A stretch of 59,769 nucleotides of DNA, from assembly GCA_036556905.1 (NCBI GenBank), contig DATBIM010000010.1, positions 1-59,769 on the forward strand. Direction: 5' to 3'. Below the pieces are notes generated by a model. That model did not search any database. It had not been told where the DNA came from and saw nothing but the letters and a program-made list of their open reading frames with translations. Origin of the DNA: 40CM-4-69-5 sp036556905 (lineage in GTDB: Bacteria; Methylomirabilota; Methylomirabilia; Rokubacteriales; CSP1-6). Every line of letters starts with the position of its first letter. The first letter of the stretch is position 1. A program made the translations under genes and the position numbers. Below, one piece after another: positions 33,224 through 42,095 of this stretch.

Positions 33224-33484
33224 TCAGGACGCTACGGAAACGCCGTTGGCTCGCCCGCGCCTGGCCGGTGGGGGTGGCGCCGCCACCCCGAGGTCACGGA
33301 TGAGGCGGAGGAGGTAGGTCCGCTGGAGTCCCAGCGCGCGAGCAGCGTGGGTGCGGTTGCCGCGCGCCTGGTACAACGTGGCCTCGATCAGGCGCCGCTT
33401 GAACTCACAGACGGCCCCGTGGTAGCTGTGGTCGGCCAACCTCGGGAGCGACTCGCTCTGGCTGGGTCGTGGTGTGGTTTCCAT
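33224..33484 (-). CDS. Small Fis-type helix-turn-helix protein
   Basis: An 86-residue protein whose core (FKRRLIEATLYQARGNRTHA then ARALGLQRTYLLRLIRDLG) is the Fis-family helix-turn-helix found at the end of NtrC-type activators. No AAA+ domain precedes it, so it is either a stand-alone nucleoid or regulatory protein or a remnant of a larger activator. I used the ATG at 33484; a TTG at 33502 would add six residues. The tail is proline- and arginine-rich. Confidence 0.65.
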   Translation of the reverse strand: METTPRPSQSESLPRLADHSYHGAVCEFKRRLIEATLYQARGNRTHAARALGLQRTYLLRLIRDLGVAAPPPPARRGRANGVSVAS

Positions 33485-33610
33485 GCCCTCTCGGAGAGGC
33501 AACCGCTATGCCACGCCCCAGGCCCGGGATTTTTCTCGTTTTTCCCCGTTGCGCCGGGCCACCGCTGCCCAGGGACACAAGCGCCCTGCCCCGACATCTG
33601 TGCAAAAGAA

Positions 33611-33633
33611 ACGGGCCCGGAAACCGGGCCCGT
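33611..33633 (-). terminator. Intrinsic terminator of fdxA
   Basis: ACGGGCCCGG and CCGGGCCCGT form a perfect 10-bp stem with a 3-base loop, followed on the minus strand by TTCTTTTG. It lies 26 bases after the ferredoxin stop. This is the only hairpin in the window with a proper T-tract. Confidence 0.85.
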
Positions 33634-33658
33634 GACCAGACCGGGGCTGGCGCTGCCG

Positions 33659-33925
33659 TCAGTTCTTTTTCGCCGGCTGGACCCCGGGGTTGTCCTTGAA
33701 GAATTGCTTGTTCAGATCGATGAAGCGCTTCCACTGCTCGGGGGTCTCGTCCTCCGCAAAGATTGCCTTCACCGGGCAGACCGGCTCGCAGGCGCCGCAG
33801 TCGATACATTCGTCAGGGTGGATGTAAAGCATGTCCGGCCCTTCGTAGATGCAATCGACCGGACATACCTCGACACATGCCTTGTCCTTCACGTTGATGC
33901 ATGGCTCAGCGATGATGTACGGCAT
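33659..33925 (-). CDS. fdxA: Seven-iron ferredoxin
   Basis: An 88-residue electron carrier. Cys9, Cys17 and Cys50 should bind the 3Fe-4S cluster, and Cys21, Cys40, Cys43 and Cys46 the 4Fe-4S cluster, as in Azotobacter ferredoxin I; Cys25 stands where that protein has its free cysteine. The N-terminus MPYIIAEPC is typical. It has its own promoter and terminator, so it is a single-gene unit. The redox partner is unknown. Confidence 0.93.
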   Translation of the reverse strand: MPYIIAEPCINVKDKACVEVCPVDCIYEGPDMLYIHPDECIDCGACEPVCPVKAIFAEDETPEQWKRFIDLNKQFFKDNPGVQPAKKN

Positions 33926-33976
33926 CGAGTCCCCCTGTAAAAAACGCGGGATCAGTACCGGTCAGACCAGAGTGGA

Positions 33977-34005
33977 TTTGTACATGACTTCCCTTGTCGT
34001 GTCAA
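33977..34005 (-). promoter_or_regulatory. Promoter of fdxA
   Basis: On the minus strand a perfect TTGACA (34000-34005) and TACAAA (33977-33982) are 17 bases apart. The expected start is about 45 bases before the ATG, and an AGGGGGA ribosome site precedes it. This is one of the best sigma-70-like promoters in the window. Confidence 0.7.
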
Positions 34006-34038
34006 CATTTCGCAGACTTGGCGATCGCCAGACCCGAC

Positions 34039-34941
34039 CTACTGCGTGCGGAGCTTGGGATCCAGCGCGTCGCGCAACGAGTCGCCGAACAGGTTGAAGG
34101 CGAAGACCGACAGACTGATCGCCAGGCCGGGAAAGATGGCCATCCAGGGCGCGGACTCCGCGAACTGGACGGCCGCGCCCCGCAGCATGAGCCCCCACGC
34201 GGCGATGGGCTCCTGCACCCCGAGCCCGAGGAAGGACAGCGAGGCTTCGAGCAGGATGGCCTGCCCCAGGAAGGCCGTCAGCATGATCAGGTACGGCGCC
34301 ATCACGTTGGGGAGCATGTGGCGGAGGATGATCCGGGCGTGGCCGAATCCCGCGGCGCGGGCCGCGTCGACGTAAGGCATCTCGCGGACGCTGAGCGCGC
34401 TGGAGCGGATGACGAGGGCGGCGCGCGGGATCATCGGAATCGTAATGGCGGTGATCAGGTTCGGCAGGTTGTTGCCGAGGATGGCGACCATGGCCAGGGC
34501 CAGAATGATGAGGGGGAACGAGATGAAGACGTCCATCACCCGCTGCAGGAAGAGGTCGATCCGGCCCGCGAAGTAGGCGCTGGCCACGCCGAGGATCGCC
34601 CCCAGGGTGGCGCCGAAGAAGGCTGCGCCGAAACCCACGACGAGAGCCGTACGGGAGCCGTAGATCAGGCGCGAGAGCACGTCGCGCCCAAAAGCGTCGG
34701 TGCCCAGCCAGTGGTCCGCGGAGGGCGCGGCGAGCATGGAACCGAAATCAACGGCCAGCGGGTCGTAGGGGGCAATGACGGTGGCCGTGACGGCCACGAT
34801 GAACATCAGCAACACGACGGCGGCCCCGGCCGCGCCGAGCGGTCGCCGACGGGTGAAGTTCGAGACGACGGCGACCCACTCGTGACGGCGCGAAGCGGCT
34901 GGCAGGTCGTCGGCACGGTCGATCGGTGGGTTGACGGCCAT
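34039..34941 (-). CDS. Peptide/nickel-type ABC transporter permease (DppC-like)
   Basis: A 300-residue inner membrane permease with six helices and a long N-terminal cytoplasmic segment, as in DppC/OppC. The EAA loop reads YVDAARAAGFGHARIILRHM. It is last in the operon of ATPase, ATPase, binding protein, permease, permease, four bases after the DppB-like gene. Confidence 0.93.
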   Translation of the reverse strand: MAVNPPIDRADDLPAASRRHEWVAVVSNFTRRRPLGAAGAAVVLLMFIVAVTATVIAPYDPLAVDFGSMLAAPSADHWLGTDAFGRDVLSRLIYGSRTALVVGFGAAFFGATLGAILGVASAYFAGRIDLFLQRVMDVFISFPLIILALAMVAILGNNLPNLITAITIPMIPRAALVIRSSALSVREMPYVDAARAAGFGHARIILRHMLPNVMAPYLIMLTAFLGQAILLEASLSFLGLGVQEPIAAWGLMLRGAAVQFAESAPWMAIFPGLAISLSVFAFNLFGDSLRDALDPKLRTQ

Positions 34942-34945
34942 GGGA

Positions 34946-35902
34946 CTACCGGTAACGGATCCGCGGATCGAGCCAGCCGTACATCACGTCCATCAGGAAG
35001 TTGACGACGATGAAGGCCGACGCGGTCAGCATCACCAGCGCCTGGGTGAGCGTGTAATCGCGCCGGGCCACCGCCTCCACGAACAGCAAGCCGAGCCCGT
35101 TCAGGTTGAACACCTGCTCGGTCACCACCAGGCCACCGAGCAGGAAGGCGAACTCGAGGCCGATGACGGTCACGACCGGGAGCATGGCGTTCTTCAGCGC
35201 GTGCCGGACCAGGATCAGCTTGAGCCACAGGCCTTTGGCCCTGGCCGTCCGGATGTAGTCTTCGCGCAGGACCTCGAGCATTGCCGAGCGGGTCATCCGT
35301 GTCGCCACCGCCGAGTAACGATAACCCACGGCCAGGGCCGGCCAGATGAGCTGGGCCAGGTTCTCCCAGGGGTCGACCCAGAACGGCGTGTAGACCATGG
35401 GCGGCAGCCACTTGAAGATGATGAGCAGCCCCAGAATGATCAGGATGCCCAGCCAGAACGAGGGGGTGGACAGCCCCGCGATCGAGAAGACACGCACCGC
35501 GTAATCGATCCACGTATCCTGCTTCAGGGCGGCGATCACGCCGAGCGGGATGGCCAGCAGCGTCGCCACGACCGTGGCCATCACGGCGACCTGGAGGGAG
35601 AGGGCGAATCTAAGGTGGATCTCCTCCAGGATGGGCGCTCCCGTCCACATGGACACGCCCAGGTCCAGGCGCGCCAGACCCCACATCCAGGTGAGGAACT
35701 GCCGCCAGAGTGGCTGGTCGAGGCCGAACTTGGCCCGCTCCTCGGCGATCATCGCCGGCGTCACGAACGCCCCTCCCGCGCCCATCAAGCGGGCCTCGAC
35801 GATGTCGCCGGGCACCATGCGGAGGAGCAGGAAGGCAAGAATCGCCACGCCGAGCAGGGTGGGGATCATCAACAAGAACCGCTTGGCCACGTACTTCCAC
35901 AT
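34946..35902 (-). CDS. Peptide/nickel-type ABC transporter permease (DppB-like)
   Basis: A 318-residue permease with six helices. The N-terminus MWKYVAKRFLLMIPTLLGV and the EAA loop YIRTARAKGLWLKLILVRHA are typical of DppB. A family II repeat lies in the 103-base gap before it, so the operon transcript must read through that repeat. Confidence 0.93.
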   Translation of the reverse strand: MWKYVAKRFLLMIPTLLGVAILAFLLLRMVPGDIVEARLMGAGGAFVTPAMIAEERAKFGLDQPLWRQFLTWMWGLARLDLGVSMWTGAPILEEIHLRFALSLQVAVMATVVATLLAIPLGVIAALKQDTWIDYAVRVFSIAGLSTPSFWLGILIILGLLIIFKWLPPMVYTPFWVDPWENLAQLIWPALAVGYRYSAVATRMTRSAMLEVLREDYIRTARAKGLWLKLILVRHALKNAMLPVVTVIGLEFAFLLGGLVVTEQVFNLNGLGLLFVEAVARRDYTLTQALVMLTASAFIVVNFLMDVMYGWLDPRIRYR

Positions 35903-35909
35903 AGACTAT

Positions 35910-35993
35910 TGAACAGGGCGCGGGCACCCGGGCTCCGCCACGCCCGCGCGCCGCCGCGAGTGCCCGCGCCGATCGACCATCAGCCGATCTGAG
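35910..35993 (+). repeat. Dispersed repeat family II, copy 3
   Basis: Begins TGAACAGGGCGCGGGCACCC, as copy 2, and ends with GCCGATCTGAG, as copy 1. The middle is shorter and more diverged. It lies within the peptide transporter operon, between the binding protein and the first permease. Confidence 0.6.
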
Positions 35994-36005
35994 TCCCGAC
36001 TACCG

Positions 36006-37601
36006 TCACTCGGTCAGCCAGACGGTGTCCAGCGTGTTGTTCAGGTAGTGGCTCGGCGTGATCTGCCATCCCTTGACCTTGGCCGAGTGCGGGATGATGC
36101 GGTGCCACTGCAGCGTCATCAGGTAGTGGACTTCATCATCCAGCAGCCGCTTCTCGAAGGCCCGGATCAGCTTCTTCCGCTCCTCCTGGTCCTGAGTCCG
36201 CCCTTGCTTCTCATACAGCTCGTCGAGCATGCGATCCGTGTACCGGCCGTAGTTGGAAGGGTTCTTGTCGGTGGAGATGAACTTGTAGAGGTCGAGGTCG
36301 GGCTCGACGATGTAGCCGCACTGGAAGTCCATGGCGACCTCGAAGTTGCCAGGCCGGAGCGCCTGGTCGTAGTAGGCCGCGGACTCCACGACTTCGTGCT
36401 TGACGTTGAGCCCGATCTGCCGCCACTGGTCGATCAGCCAGATGCCGAGTGGCTCATACGGCATGGGGATACCGCGGTTCTTGAAGATGAATGAGAATCC
36501 GTCGGGCACACCGGCCTCGCGCAGAAGCTTCCTGGCTTCGGCCCGGGCGGCGTTGATGTCCTTGCCGTAACCGGCCAGCTTCGCCAGCTCTTCGGGTGGG
36601 GTGGAGTACGGCGTGCCCGGCACCTGCACCCCCGCCACCGCCTTGACGATCGCGATCTGCGACAGCGCCCTGGAGCCCTCATAGCGGTCCAGGGCTAACG
36701 TGAGCGCCCGGCGTACGCGCTTGTCGTCGAAGGGCTTCTTCTGGTGGTTGATGGCCACCATGAGGATGCAGTCCCAGGGACTCTCCTGCACCGTGATCTT
36801 GTCGCCGAGCGCCGCCTTGAGGTTGTCCCGGTCCTTGGGGGCGAAGCCGCGGAACTGGATATGGGCGCGCTCACCCCGGATCAGGGACACCTGGGCGGCC
36901 GAGTCGCGGACGAACATGGCCCGGAAGCCATCCAGGTAGGGCTTGCCCTTGTCCCAGTAGTTGGGGTTCTTCTTGCCCACGACGTGGGAGCCCTTGACGT
37001 GCTCGACGAACGTGAACGGCCCGGTCCCCATGATGTTCTTCTCGTACCAATGCATGTCCTTGGCCAAGATGTCGGCCTTGTAGATGAAGTTCCACGGTGA
37101 AGCCACCGAGAGCAGGAACGAGCCCTGCGGGTACTTCAGGCGGAAGCGGATGGTGTAAGGGTCGGGCGCCTCTACGGCCTCGACGTTCTGGTACTGGCCC
37201 TTCCGGCTCGAGCCGACGCCGGCCGGCGGGAAGATGATCTTGTCGTAGGACGCCTTGACGTCCTTGGAGGTCATCTCGCTGCCGTCGTGGAACTTCACTC
37301 CGCGCCGGAGCTTGAAGGTATAGGTCCGGCCGTCGCTGGACGTCGTCCAACTCTCCGCCACACTCGGCACCGGCTTGGTACCGGAGGCGTCGTTGGGATC
37401 GACCCTGATCAGCGTGTTGTAGAAGGGCGCAAAGGGGTGGGTCAGGCCGAAGGTCTCCTCCCGGTGACCGTCGTAGGACGGCGGTTCGGAGGGCACGGGA
37501 AAGACGAGCTCACCACCGGAGCGCGGCTTGTCCTGGCCCATCGCCGGCAGGGCGAGGGCGACGGTGAGAAGCACGGCGAAAAGCGTTGTGACGCGTCGCA
37601 T
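36006..37601 (-). CDS. Peptide-type ABC transporter substrate-binding protein
   Basis: A 531-residue SBP family 5 protein with a signal peptide (about 22 residues, ending PAMGQDKP). Landmarks are SWTTSSDGRTYTFKLRRGVKFHDG and the DKRVRRALTLALDR helix. Family members bind peptides, nickel, opines or oligosaccharides, so the ligand is open. It has its own promoter and a strong ribosome site (GGAGGTGACTG before ATG), suited to high expression. Confidence 0.93.
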   Translation of the reverse strand: MRRVTTLFAVLLTVALALPAMGQDKPRSGGELVFPVPSEPPSYDGHREETFGLTHPFAPFYNTLIRVDPNDASGTKPVPSVAESWTTSSDGRTYTFKLRRGVKFHDGSEMTSKDVKASYDKIIFPPAGVGSSRKGQYQNVEAVEAPDPYTIRFRLKYPQGSFLLSVASPWNFIYKADILAKDMHWYEKNIMGTGPFTFVEHVKGSHVVGKKNPNYWDKGKPYLDGFRAMFVRDSAAQVSLIRGERAHIQFRGFAPKDRDNLKAALGDKITVQESPWDCILMVAINHQKKPFDDKRVRRALTLALDRYEGSRALSQIAIVKAVAGVQVPGTPYSTPPEELAKLAGYGKDINAARAEARKLLREAGVPDGFSFIFKNRGIPMPYEPLGIWLIDQWRQIGLNVKHEVVESAAYYDQALRPGNFEVAMDFQCGYIVEPDLDLYKFISTDKNPSNYGRYTDRMLDELYEKQGRTQDQEERKKLIRAFEKRLLDDEVHYLMTLQWHRIIPHSAKVKGWQITPSHYLNNTLDTVWLTE

Positions 37602-37673
37602 CAGTCACCTCCAGTGTTTGAATAGACAAACCGCGACAGCAGCGGAAGGTTTCGTCACCGTCAGGTTTCCGCC

Positions 37674-37702
37674 ACCTTAAAGAGCCGGCCGCGTCCTGTC
37701 AA
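37674..37702 (-). promoter_or_regulatory. Internal promoter of the binding-protein gene
   Basis: On the minus strand TTGACA (37697-37702) and TAAGGT (37674-37679) are 17 bases apart, 73 bases before the ATG; TTGACA overlaps the stop codon of the upstream ATPase gene. The same TAAGGT -10 is found at 50788. It would raise the binding protein above the ATPases. Confidence 0.55.
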
Positions 37703-38721
37703 GCGAGGATGCATGCCGCCCAGTGCCCAGGCCTGACTTCCCGAAGCGAGGGGATCTCGGCGCGGCACCGGTCGATGGCGATGGGGCAGCGAGGGTGAAA
37801 TACGCATCCCGACGGGGGGTTCAGCGCGCTCGGCACCTCACCCCCCAGCACGACCCGGGCGCGCCGAGCCTCAAGCTCGGGGTCGGGAATCGGCACGGCG
37901 GCGAGCAGGGCTTTCGTGTAGGGATGCAGGGGGTCGTCATAGAGGTCCTGGCGGTCGGCCAGCTCCACGATCTTGCCCAGGTACATGACGGCCACCCGAT
38001 CCGAGATGTGCCTGACCACCGCGAGATCGTGGGCGATGAAGAGATAGGTGAGGCCGAACTCCGCCTGGAGATCCTCCAGCAGATTGATGATCTGGGCCTG
38101 GATCGATACGTCCAGGGCCGAGACGGGCTCGTCGCAGACGATGAGTTCGGGTTCCATAGCCAGAGCGCGAGCGATTCCCACGCGTTGGCGCTGGCCCCCC
38201 GACAGCTCATGCGGGTACCGGTCGGCGTGCTGGGGCAAGAGCCCCACCCGTCGCAGCAATTCGGCGACCCGAGCCCGGCGGCCGGAGGCGGTCGGGACGA
38301 TCCCGTGAACGGCGAGGGGCTCGGCGATGATCTGCCCCACGGTCATGCGGGGATTCAGTGAGCTGTAGGGGTCCTGGAAGATGACCTGAATCTTGCGGCG
38401 AACCTCGCGCAGCTCACGATCGTCCGCCGTCGTGAGGTCTCGACCCTCGAAGAGCACGCTGCCGCTGGTGGGTCGCTCCAGGCGCAGGACGCAGCGCCCG
38501 GTCGTGGTCTTGCCGCACCCGGACTCCCCCACCAGGCCAAGGGTCTCGCCGCGCCTGATCGTGAAGCTCACGCCGTCGACCGCGCGCACGACAGCGCGTT
38601 GACCGGTGAGGAAACCGCCGCCCACCGGGAAGTGCTTGACCAGGTCTCGCACCTCCAGGAGGGCACCCTGGCCTCGCGAGGAAGCAGCTCCCACTGCCGC
38701 CGTCGGCGCCTCAGTGCGCAT
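37699..38721 (-). CDS. Peptide-type ABC transporter ATP-binding protein (DppF-like)
   Basis: A 340-residue ATPase. Walker A is GESGCGKTT, the signature LSGGQRQRVGIARAL and Walker B LIVCDEPVSALD; a C-terminal oligopeptide-transporter domain with CVFHPRCP cysteines follows. I chose the ATG at 38721, which overlaps the upstream gene by 11 bases; the longer frame from 38904 is not supported. Confidence 0.93.
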   Translation of the reverse strand: MRTEAPTAAVGAASSRGQGALLEVRDLVKHFPVGGGFLTGQRAVVRAVDGVSFTIRRGETLGLVGESGCGKTTTGRCVLRLERPTSGSVLFEGRDLTTADDRELREVRRKIQVIFQDPYSSLNPRMTVGQIIAEPLAVHGIVPTASGRRARVAELLRRVGLLPQHADRYPHELSGGQRQRVGIARALAMEPELIVCDEPVSALDVSIQAQIINLLEDLQAEFGLTYLFIAHDLAVVRHISDRVAVMYLGKIVELADRQDLYDDPLHPYTKALLAAVPIPDPELEARRARVVLGGEVPSALNPPSGCVFHPRCPIAIDRCRAEIPSLREVRPGHWAACILA

Positions 38722-39721
38722 GGGCTCGGACCCGCTCGGCCTCCCAGCAGGCACTGACGTGACGGTCAGTACCGAGCGGGCGTAGGGACGGGATCTCCCG
38801 CAGACATCGCTCGACCCGAAACACGCAGCGCGGTGCGAATGCGCACCCGGGGGGCAGGCGCGTGAGATCGGGTGGCTGCCCGTCGATGGGCGCCAGCCGC
38901 TCACGCCGGGGCTCGTCCAGGCGTGGGACCGAGCGCAGGAGCCCGAGCGTGTAGGGGTGGCGCGGGTTGGCGTAGAGCTCGCGCGCGCTGGCCCGCTCGA
39001 TGATCCGCCCCGCGTACATCACGTTGACCCGATCCGCGTAGCGGGCCACCACACCCAGGTTGTGGGTGATGACCAGCATGGCCACCCCGAGGCGGCGGGT
39101 CAGGTCCTTCATCAACTCCAAGATCTGGGCCTGGATGGTGACGTCCAGCGCCGTCGTAGGCTCATCGGCCAGGATGAGCGCGGGATTGCAGGACAGCGCC
39201 ATGGCGATCATGATCCGCTGGCGCATGCCCCCGCTGAACTGGTGAGGGTACTGGCGAAGGCGACGCGGGGCGTCGGGAATGCCGACCATGGCCAGAAGCT
39301 CTCCCGCGCGCTGCTGGGCCGCGGCCGGGCTCATCCCCAGGTGAATCTCCAGCGACTCGGTGAGCTGACGGCCCACCGTGAGCACCGGGTTGAGTGACGT
39401 CATCGGCTCCTGGAAGATCATGGCGATCTCCCGGCCCCGGACGTGCCGCATTTCCTCTTCCGAGAGGGCCAGGAGGTCGCGGCCCTTGAAGATGATCTCG
39501 CCAGACACGATCCGCCCGGCGGGCTCGCTCACCAACCGCATGATACTCAGCGCGCTGACGCTCTTGCCGCAACCGGACTCGCCTACCAGGGCGACCGTCT
39601 CGCCTTCGTCGACATCCCACGACACACCGTCGACGGCGCGCACGATACCAGCGCTCGTGGAAAACTGGGTCGTCAGGGAGCGAACGTCGAGGAGCCGAGC
39701 CACGTCGCGCGAGTGTAGCAT
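38711..39721 (-). CDS. Peptide-type ABC transporter ATP-binding protein (DppD-like)
   Basis: A 336-residue ATPase, partner of the DppF-like protein. Walker A GESGCGKS, signature FSGGMRQRIMIAMAL, Walker B LILADEPTTALD, and the C-terminal CAFAPRC cysteines that may bind an iron-sulfur cluster in this family. It is first of the operon. The ATG at 39721 is used here; the GTG at 39703 lies eight bases after TACACT and would be a leaderless start giving 330 residues. Confidence 0.92.
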   Translation of the reverse strand: MLHSRDVARLLDVRSLTTQFSTSAGIVRAVDGVSWDVDEGETVALVGESGCGKSVSALSIMRLVSEPAGRIVSGEIIFKGRDLLALSEEEMRHVRGREIAMIFQEPMTSLNPVLTVGRQLTESLEIHLGMSPAAAQQRAGELLAMVGIPDAPRRLRQYPHQFSGGMRQRIMIAMALSCNPALILADEPTTALDVTIQAQILELMKDLTRRLGVAMLVITHNLGVVARYADRVNVMYAGRIIERASARELYANPRHPYTLGLLRSVPRLDEPRRERLAPIDGQPPDLTRLPPGCAFAPRCVFRVERCLREIPSLRPLGTDRHVSACWEAERVRAHAH

Positions 39722-39770
39722 GATTGGTTGGACGCTGACGGTGGTGGCACCTCGCGTGAACGGGGGAGGT

Positions 39771-39804
39771 TTGGAGGGGGGCGCGGCCTCGTGCCCCCCT
39801 CCAA
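39771..39804. terminator. Perfect 12-bp inverted repeat after the glycosyltransferase operon
   Basis: TTGGAGGGGGGC and GCCCCCCTCCAA flank a ten-base loop, 41 bases past the glycosyltransferase stop. There is no T-tract. It may end the fmdB-type operon or shield the start of the peptide transporter operon. Confidence 0.5.
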
Positions 39805-39844
39805 GCTAACAGTCGGTGTCTCGCCTCGTGCGAAATGGGGCGAG

Positions 39845-41104
39845 CTACACGCAGCGCGCGGCAGCGAGATGAGCGCCGGCCCGCGGCTCGAGCCGCGCGT
39901 ACTCCCGGCAGATCGCCTCGGCAACGCAGGGCCAGCGATGCTTGACCGCCCACCGTACCCCCTCGTGGCCCAGGCGCCACCGCAGATCGGCATCGCCGAG
40001 CAGGGCCTCGACGCGGGCGGCCAGGGCATCGGCATCACCATCGGCAACAAGGTACCCGGTGACGCCGTCGCGGACGGTCGTGACCAGCCCGCCCACGCGA
40101 GAGGCAATCACCGGGCTGGCGCAGGCCATCGCCTCCAGGGCGACCATGCCGAACGACTCGTAATGGGAGGGCAGCACGGTGACGTCGGCGGCCACATAGT
40201 AGGTCCGGAGCACCGGCTGGGTGCGGGCTCCGACGAAGCGCACGTGGTCGCCGACGCGCAGCCGCTCGGCGCGCCGTCGTAGCTCCGCCTCGTGGCCATC
40301 CAGCGGCTCGTCCGCGTCACCACCGACGATGAGGAGCTGCAGCGCGCGACCACGGTCGCGCAGCCGGGCCACCGCGTCGAGCAGCGTGTCGAGACCCTTG
40401 ACCGGGGCGATCCGGCCCACGTAGAGCACCACCGGACGCGGGGGGAGGTCCAGCGCGGCCCGGGCCTCGGTCTGCGACCCCGGCCGGAAGAGCTCGGTGT
40501 CAACGCCGCACGGGACCACGGCGATCCGTCGCCGGTCCACGCCGTGGTAGCGCGCCAGGTACTCGCTCTCCACCGGGGAGGCCGCCACGATGCGGTCGGT
40601 GGCTTCCATGATCCGCGCCTCCTCGGCGATCCGGAGCTCCGGCTCTCTGTCCTCGAGCGTGCGCGCGGCGTCGTTCTTGAGCCGGCCCAGCGTGTGGAAC
40701 ATCTGGACGACCGGCGCCCCCCAGCGCTCGCGCAGGGGAAGCGCCACCGCTCCCGAGAGCCAGTAGTGGGCGTGAATGAGGTCGTACTCGACCCCTTGGG
40801 CGATGCGCCACGCTTCGACGCCCTCGCGGAACTCCTCGAGGTGGCGGTGCACCACCAGCCTGGACAGCGGCGCCTCGGGGCCGGCGGCCACGTGGATGAC
40901 CCGCGCCCCCTCACCCAGGTGCACCACCCGGGGGATGGTCGGGTCCTGCGATCGCGTGAACACGTCGACCTCGAGCCCCAGGCGCCCCAGGGCCCGGCCC
41001 AGCTCACGCACGTACACGTTCATTCCACCCGTTTCCTTGCCGCCGAGGGCGGCCAGGGGGCAGGTGTGCACGCTCAGCATGGCGACACGGGTGATGTTAG
41101 GCAC
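39845..41104 (-). CDS. GT4 family glycosyltransferase (MshA/sucrose-phosphate-synthase-like)
   Basis: A 419-residue retaining glycosyltransferase with two Rossmann domains. GGKETGGMNVYVRELG near residues 21-36 is the donor/acceptor loop common to MshA and sucrose synthase relatives, and the ESFGMVALE motif (E-x7-E) binds the nucleotide sugar. The GTG start overlaps the preceding gene by eight bases. Without other mycothiol genes in sight, MshA activity cannot be claimed. Confidence 0.88.
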   Translation of the reverse strand: MPNITRVAMLSVHTCPLAALGGKETGGMNVYVRELGRALGRLGLEVDVFTRSQDPTIPRVVHLGEGARVIHVAAGPEAPLSRLVVHRHLEEFREGVEAWRIAQGVEYDLIHAHYWLSGAVALPLRERWGAPVVQMFHTLGRLKNDAARTLEDREPELRIAEEARIMEATDRIVAASPVESEYLARYHGVDRRRIAVVPCGVDTELFRPGSQTEARAALDLPPRPVVLYVGRIAPVKGLDTLLDAVARLRDRGRALQLLIVGGDADEPLDGHEAELRRRAERLRVGDHVRFVGARTQPVLRTYYVAADVTVLPSHYESFGMVALEAMACASPVIASRVGGLVTTVRDGVTGYLVADGDADALAARVEALLGDADLRWRLGHEGVRWAVKHRWPCVAEAICREYARLEPRAGAHLAAARCV

Positions 41105-42095
41105 GCGAGGCTCCGTCCGGCACGATCATCACCTGGTAGACGTCCTCGGGGGTCGGGCCGAAGTCGTACTTGTAGCGCTCTTCGCCGCGCAGGAAATCGA
41201 AGCGGCGCCGGCCTCGCTCGATCGCATCGCGAATCATGTGGCCGAGCAGCACGAGCCCGGGGGATAGCGACGCCCGCTCGGGATGAAACCCAGAGTTGTA
41301 GACCCCGACCGTGCCATCCCACTCCAGGACCAGAAAGGTGGCCAGGGGCCCCGCGGCGCTATCGAGCATCCAGAGCCGAACCTGACCGAGGTCGGCCAGC
41401 AAGGCCATCACTCGACGGAAGAAGGCCTCCATGCGGGCATCCATGAAGCGGGCCTTGCCGGCGCGCGCCCGACGGTGCAGATCGAGGAAGTCACCCAGCC
41501 GGGGCTCGATCTGAACCCAGGTCGACGCGGCGGTCACGCGGGCTTCCGGGGCCTCTCGATGCAAGCGCCGCATCTTGCGCGTGAGCTCGTGGCGCTGCTT
41601 CCCGGTGAGGGCTTCCAGGTACGCCTCCCACGAGGCCGGCAGGGTCAGCACCGGGCAGCGCTCCTCCACCGCCGCGGTAGCGCGCAGCCCGAACGCAGTG
41701 GCCAGCATGGGCAGCGCGGCCACCGTCGGGGACGATGCGGGCACGGCGTGGAGCTCCCAGGTCGCCGGCGCCGCCGCGCGGGCGCCCAACAACGCGGTCC
41801 ACGCCTCCTCTTCGCGGCCGTCCACGGCGAGCAGGTCGAGGTAGTCGGAGACGTCGGCGCCACCGATGAGCTGCCGCAGACCGGGCGCGCGCTCCCGTAG
41901 CGGGAGCACGGCCACCAGGCCATCGCTGTCCTCGACGCGCCAGATCTCGAGCGCCCGGCCCTCGGCGAAGGCGCGCGCCCACTCCGTCTGCCAGGCCCAG
42001 GTGAGGAATGGCGAGCGCAGCCGGCTCCGGGCATGCAACCCGGACCAGGCCGCGGCGCCGATCTCCTCAAACCCGGCGAGCGTGATGACCTTCAC
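41097..42095 (-). CDS. GNAT/FemX-fold acyltransferase (BcsL/CelD-like)
   Basis: A 332-residue protein with the Acetyltransf_6 fold seen in BcsL/CelD and FemX-like aminoacyltransferases. Landmarks are RSPFLTWAWQTEWARAF near the N-terminus and a C-terminal FDFLRGEERYKYDFGP. The family acts on polysaccharides or peptidoglycan precursors. Start GTG 42095 overlaps the zinc-ribbon gene stop (GTGA); the frame upstream of it is a shadow. Its partner glycosyltransferase suggests a surface glycan role. Confidence 0.82.
   Translation of the reverse strand: MKVITLAGFEEIGAAAWSGLHARSRLRSPFLTWAWQTEWARAFAEGRALEIWRVEDSDGLVAVLPLRERAPGLRQLIGGADVSDYLDLLAVDGREEEAWTALLGARAAAPATWELHAVPASSPTVAALPMLATAFGLRATAAVEERCPVLTLPASWEAYLEALTGKQRHELTRKMRRLHREAPEARVTAASTWVQIEPRLGDFLDLHRRARAGKARFMDARMEAFFRRVMALLADLGQVRLWMLDSAAGPLATFLVLEWDGTVGVYNSGFHPERASLSPGLVLLGHMIRDAIERGRRRFDFLRGEERYKYDFGPTPEDVYQVMIVPDGASRA

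Noticed and set aside
39845..41104. Naming the glycosyltransferase MshA
   Set aside because: The donor loop is shared with sucrose-phosphate synthase relatives, and no other mycothiol gene is present.
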